A DNA stretch of 64,000 bases from Anaeromicropila populeti. Its GTDB lineage: Bacteria; Bacillota; Clostridia; Lachnospirales; Lachnospiraceae. A model generated the notes under the pieces. It was not told the DNA's origin and did not search any database. It saw only the letters and a program-made list of their open reading frames with translations. Positions within the stretch are counted from its first letter, which is position 1; the number at the start of each line of letters is the position of its first letter. The stretch spans positions 313,494-377,493 of the forward strand of contig NZ_FOYZ01000003.1 of assembly GCF_900112775.1 (NCBI RefSeq), read 5' to 3'. Positions 61,782 to 64,000 of this stretch are shown here, one piece after another. Position numbers and translations under genes: made by a program.

Positions 61782-62708
61782 TTAATCTCTTAATTTCTTA
61801 CCAGTCAACTGTAAAAATACTGTTTCAAGATTTGGTTTTTCAACATCCAGAGCAATTACTTCTATTTTATTCTTCACAAGTTCTTCCATTAACTTTGACA
61901 TATCCTGCTCATTCATTTTAAAATGAATTTCATTTTCTTCCTTACTGATATCTGACAGGAACTTCCAGGATTGAATCTTTTTATAGGCTTCTTCCGTCAT
62001 ATTTGAAATATCCAGTCTTACTTTTCTTTCTTCAGACATCAAATGAATTAACTCATCAATTGTTCCCTGGGCAATAATTCGTCCATTGTCCATAATCGCC
62101 ACTTGATTACAGATTGCCTGAATTTCTTCCATGTAGTGAGACGTATATATTACCGTAGTACCCTTTTGATTTAAAATGCGTACAGCATCCAGGATGTTAT
62201 TTCTAGATTGTGGATCTACACCAACGGTTGGCTCGTCCATAATCAAAATATCTGGCTTATGTACAATTGCACAAGCAATGTTTAATCTTCTTTTCATACC
62301 ACCAGAATATGTTTTTGCCTTATCCTTTCTCCTATCCCAAAGGCCAACAAAATCCAGTGCTTCCTTTACTGCTTCTTTCACATCCTTGCCTTTTATCTGA
62401 TAAAGCTTTGCCCAGTAGGTAACATTATCATATGCACTTAATTCTGGAAAAAATGCAAAATCCTGTGGGACATAGCCAATTCTCTTTTTAATATCCACTG
62501 CGCCAGGCTTTAATGTCTGTCCAAATATTTTAACATCACCAGCACTTATTTTAACCAGTCCTAAAATTGCACTGATTGTAGTTGACTTTCCAGCACCATT
62601 AGGTCCTAATAAACCTAAAACCTCTCCTTCTTTAATATTCAACGACACCCCGTCAACTACTGTTTTTTTACCATACTTTTTTACTAAATCCTGAATTTCA
62701 ATTACCAT
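61782..62708 (-). CDS. ABC exporter ATP-binding protein
   Basis: A 308-residue drug-type ABC ATPase (CcmA/DrrA group): Walker A GPNGAGKSTT near 34-43, Q-loop YVPQDFAFFPELSAY, signature YSGGMKRRLNIACAI near 133, Walker B ILIMDEPTVGVDPQ near 155, and the H-loop YTSHYMEE. The C-terminal 80 residues are the usual DUF4162-like tail. A short hairpin (about 62727-62750) lies in the 93-base gap after the polyketide synthase gene, and the ribosome binding site is weak, so coupling or processing may matter. Confidence 0.93.
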   Translation of the reverse strand: MVIEIQDLVKKYGKKTVVDGVSLNIKEGEVLGLLGPNGAGKSTTISAILGLVKISAGDVKIFGQTLKPGAVDIKKRIGYVPQDFAFFPELSAYDNVTYWAKLYQIKGKDVKEAVKEALDFVGLWDRRKDKAKTYSGGMKRRLNIACAIVHKPDILIMDEPTVGVDPQSRNNILDAVRILNQKGTTVIYTSHYMEEIQAICNQVAIMDNGRIIAQGTIDELIHLMSEERKVRLDISNMTEEAYKKIQSWKFLSDISKEENEIHFKMNEQDMSKLMEELVKNKIEVIALDVEKPNLETVFLQLTGKKLRD

Positions 62709-62801
62709 AGTCCATTTTAAGTAAAAGGCTTTCCAGCCAGAAAGCCTTTCACTCTCTCCTTTCTTTTCATCACTTCATTTTAATTGAATTTCTAGTTATC
62801 G

Positions 62802-64000
62802 CTATTCCTTCTCTTCTCCAAAAAAGTCGATCATTTGTTCCACATCAATATCTCCTTCTTCGAATTTTTTCAGCATATCTGTTAATTGTCCATTCTCTAT
62901 CTTTGAACTATTGTCCACGTTTCTTTTCTGGTCAATGTATTCTGCCATCTCGACAACAGTTGGATACGAGAACATATCAGACACATCAAGAATATTGTCA
63001 AATTCCTTATTCAGAATTGACAGCACCTCTGTAGAAATCATGGAATCTCCACCCATAGAATTGAAGCTTTCAAATACATCAATCTCAGTTAAGTCTAACA
63101 CACCTGCATATATATATGCTACTGTTTTTTCAGTCTGGGTATATTCTTCTGTTCCTTTTCCTACAATTGCTATGTTTTTAATATCTGTTTCTTTCTTCTT
63201 ACCTGCTCCCAGGCTTTCCTGCTTCTTCTTTTGTCTGGCAACTGCCTTTTGAATTCCATCTGATAAATGAATGGAAATGCTGTCTGATACATGGGCAAAT
63301 AAAGCGTAATTAATTTCAGCAGGAATAATATTGGAAACATTTCTGGATATCATTTCTTCCATCACTTCAATTGCTTCCTGGTTGGAAACAGACTGGAACA
63401 GTACCATTTCATCTGCTACCATGTAATCCACTGCCATACCAGTTTCCTTCCATGCTGACCAGTTAATGGAAATGGCATGTTTTCCACTTAATCTTCTGTA
63501 TTGTGCATAGGAATCAAGATAGGAATTTGCTGCTGTATAATCACTTTGTCCTGCACCTCCAAGAAGTGTAGTCATAGAAGAGAACAGAATGCAAAAATCC
63601 AGTTCTTCTTCTCCTAACAGGGTATCCAGCACTTTTGTTCCCTGAATTTTTGGTTTGATAACAGTAGCGAAGGTATCCATTGTCTTATTAATAATAAACC
63701 CATCTCCTGCTATACCTGCACAATGAACCAGTCCATTAATTCGTCCATAGGCATCTTTTAGTTCCTCTACAATATTTTTCATTTGTGCAAAATCAGAAAC
63801 ATCCCCACTTCTAACCAATACATTTGCACCTGTATGTTCAATTTCACGGATTTTGTCCATTACCTCTGTAGTACTACTTTTTCTACTGATAAGACAAATA
63901 TTTTTCACACCGTTTTGAGCAAAATATTTTGCCATTACCAGTCCAAGTCCACCTAATCCACCAGTTACAATCGTACAGCCATCCTTTATTTCAATTAGCT
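62802..64000 (-). CDS. Type I polyketide synthase, C-terminal KR and ACP (partial, continues right)
   Basis: The frame stays open to the right edge. It encodes a ketoreductase domain: the NADPH loop TIVTGGLGGLGLVMAKY at the edge, then the catalytic Ser in ILFSSMTTLLGGAGQSDY and Tyr-Asn in QSDYTAANSYLDSYAQYRR, followed by an acyl carrier protein with the phosphopantetheine Ser in FNSMGGDSMISTE. The protein ends about 90 residues after that Ser without a thioesterase. The ATG at 63935 lies inside the NADPH fold and is not the start. The complete gene, its ketosynthase and any acyltransferase lie to the right. Confidence 0.92.
   Translation of the reverse strand, partial: LIEIKDGCTIVTGGLGGLGLVMAKYFAQNGVKNICLISRKSSTTEVMDKIREIEHTGANVLVRSGDVSDFAQMKNIVEELKDAYGRINGLVHCAGIAGDGFIINKTMDTFATVIKPKIQGTKVLDTLLGEEELDFCILFSSMTTLLGGAGQSDYTAANSYLDSYAQYRRLSGKHAISINWSAWKETGMAVDYMVADEMVLFQSVSNQEAIEVMEEMISRNVSNIIPAEINYALFAHVSDSISIHLSDGIQKAVARQKKKQESLGAGKKKETDIKNIAIVGKGTEEYTQTEKTVAYIYAGVLDLTEIDVFESFNSMGGDSMISTEVLSILNKEFDNILDVSDMFSYPTVVEMAEYIDQKRNVDNSSKIENGQLTDMLKKFEEGDIDVEQMIDFFGEEKE

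Overview
The window reads as a low-GC Gram-positive chromosome from the Clostridia, most likely a cellulolytic, spore-forming relative of the Lachnospiraceae. The pointers are strong AGGAGG-type ribosome binding sites with frequent TTG/GTG starts, intrinsic terminators, the anaerobic ribonucleotide reductase activase NrdG, a tandem pair of Csp-like (spore germination) subtilases, and secreted carbohydrate-active proteins with Thr-Pro linkers. No rRNA, tRNA, CRISPR array, integrase or intact transposase was seen. About three quarters of the genes lie on the minus strand. Family names come from motif recognition, not from database searches.

Layout. 1-575: 5'-truncated RHS/YD-repeat fragment and a hairpin. 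0.6-5.9 kb: fructose operon fruR-fruK-fruA-ptsI (minus) with a clear promoter and a helically phased repeat array at its -35. 6.2-10.1 kb (plus): secreted HELAH metallopeptidase with a CBM3-like domain, followed in an operon by an AAA+ ATPase of the type found in extracellular contractile injection systems (eCIS). 10.3-15.8 kb (minus): Crp/Fnr regulator, M29-like aminopeptidase, HD phosphohydrolase, DUF4914 PEPCK-like protein. 15.8-18 kb: a highly structured intergenic region, a DUF2294 gene, a decayed small secreted-protein gene and a small membrane protein. 18-24 kb: leuCD with a divergent LysR gene, dut-nrdG-diguanylate cyclase, and a cold-shock gene with a long leader hairpin.

24-32.5 kb (minus): LRR/transglutaminase/dockerin lipoprotein; phosphonate-type ABC transporter phnD-phnC-phnE-phnE with a 5'-nucleotidase-like phosphoesterase and a secreted protein upstream. 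32.7-40.5 kb (minus): membrane diguanylate cyclase; two colinear Csp-like subtilases, one active and one with its catalytic Ser replaced by Gly; a 44-residue gene; and a BlaI repressor with an M56 antirepressor peptidase fused to a LytR-CpsA-Psr domain. 40.6-49.6 kb: tRNA-dihydrouridine synthase, GH5 cellulase with a recently amplified 18-bp linker repeat, a PPC/C39-like secreted protease, and a heterodimeric ABC exporter with a divergent AraC regulator.

50.7-55.3 kb: a duplicated-domain protein, an MFS drug efflux gene behind a 12-codon leader peptide and mutually exclusive hairpins, a putative cysteine protease with an eCIS-cargo-like N-terminus, and two small secreted or anchored proteins. 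55.8-64 kb: metY and a LysR gene, a MarR/YczE-like pair with a near-perfect operator, and an ABC-2 exporter operon downstream of the C-terminal KR-ACP part of a type I polyketide synthase that runs off the right edge.

The most notable items are the M56-LCP fusion with its BlaI-type operators, the leader-peptide attenuator at 51.4 kb, the active/pseudoprotease Csp pair, and the two separated eCIS-associated genes.
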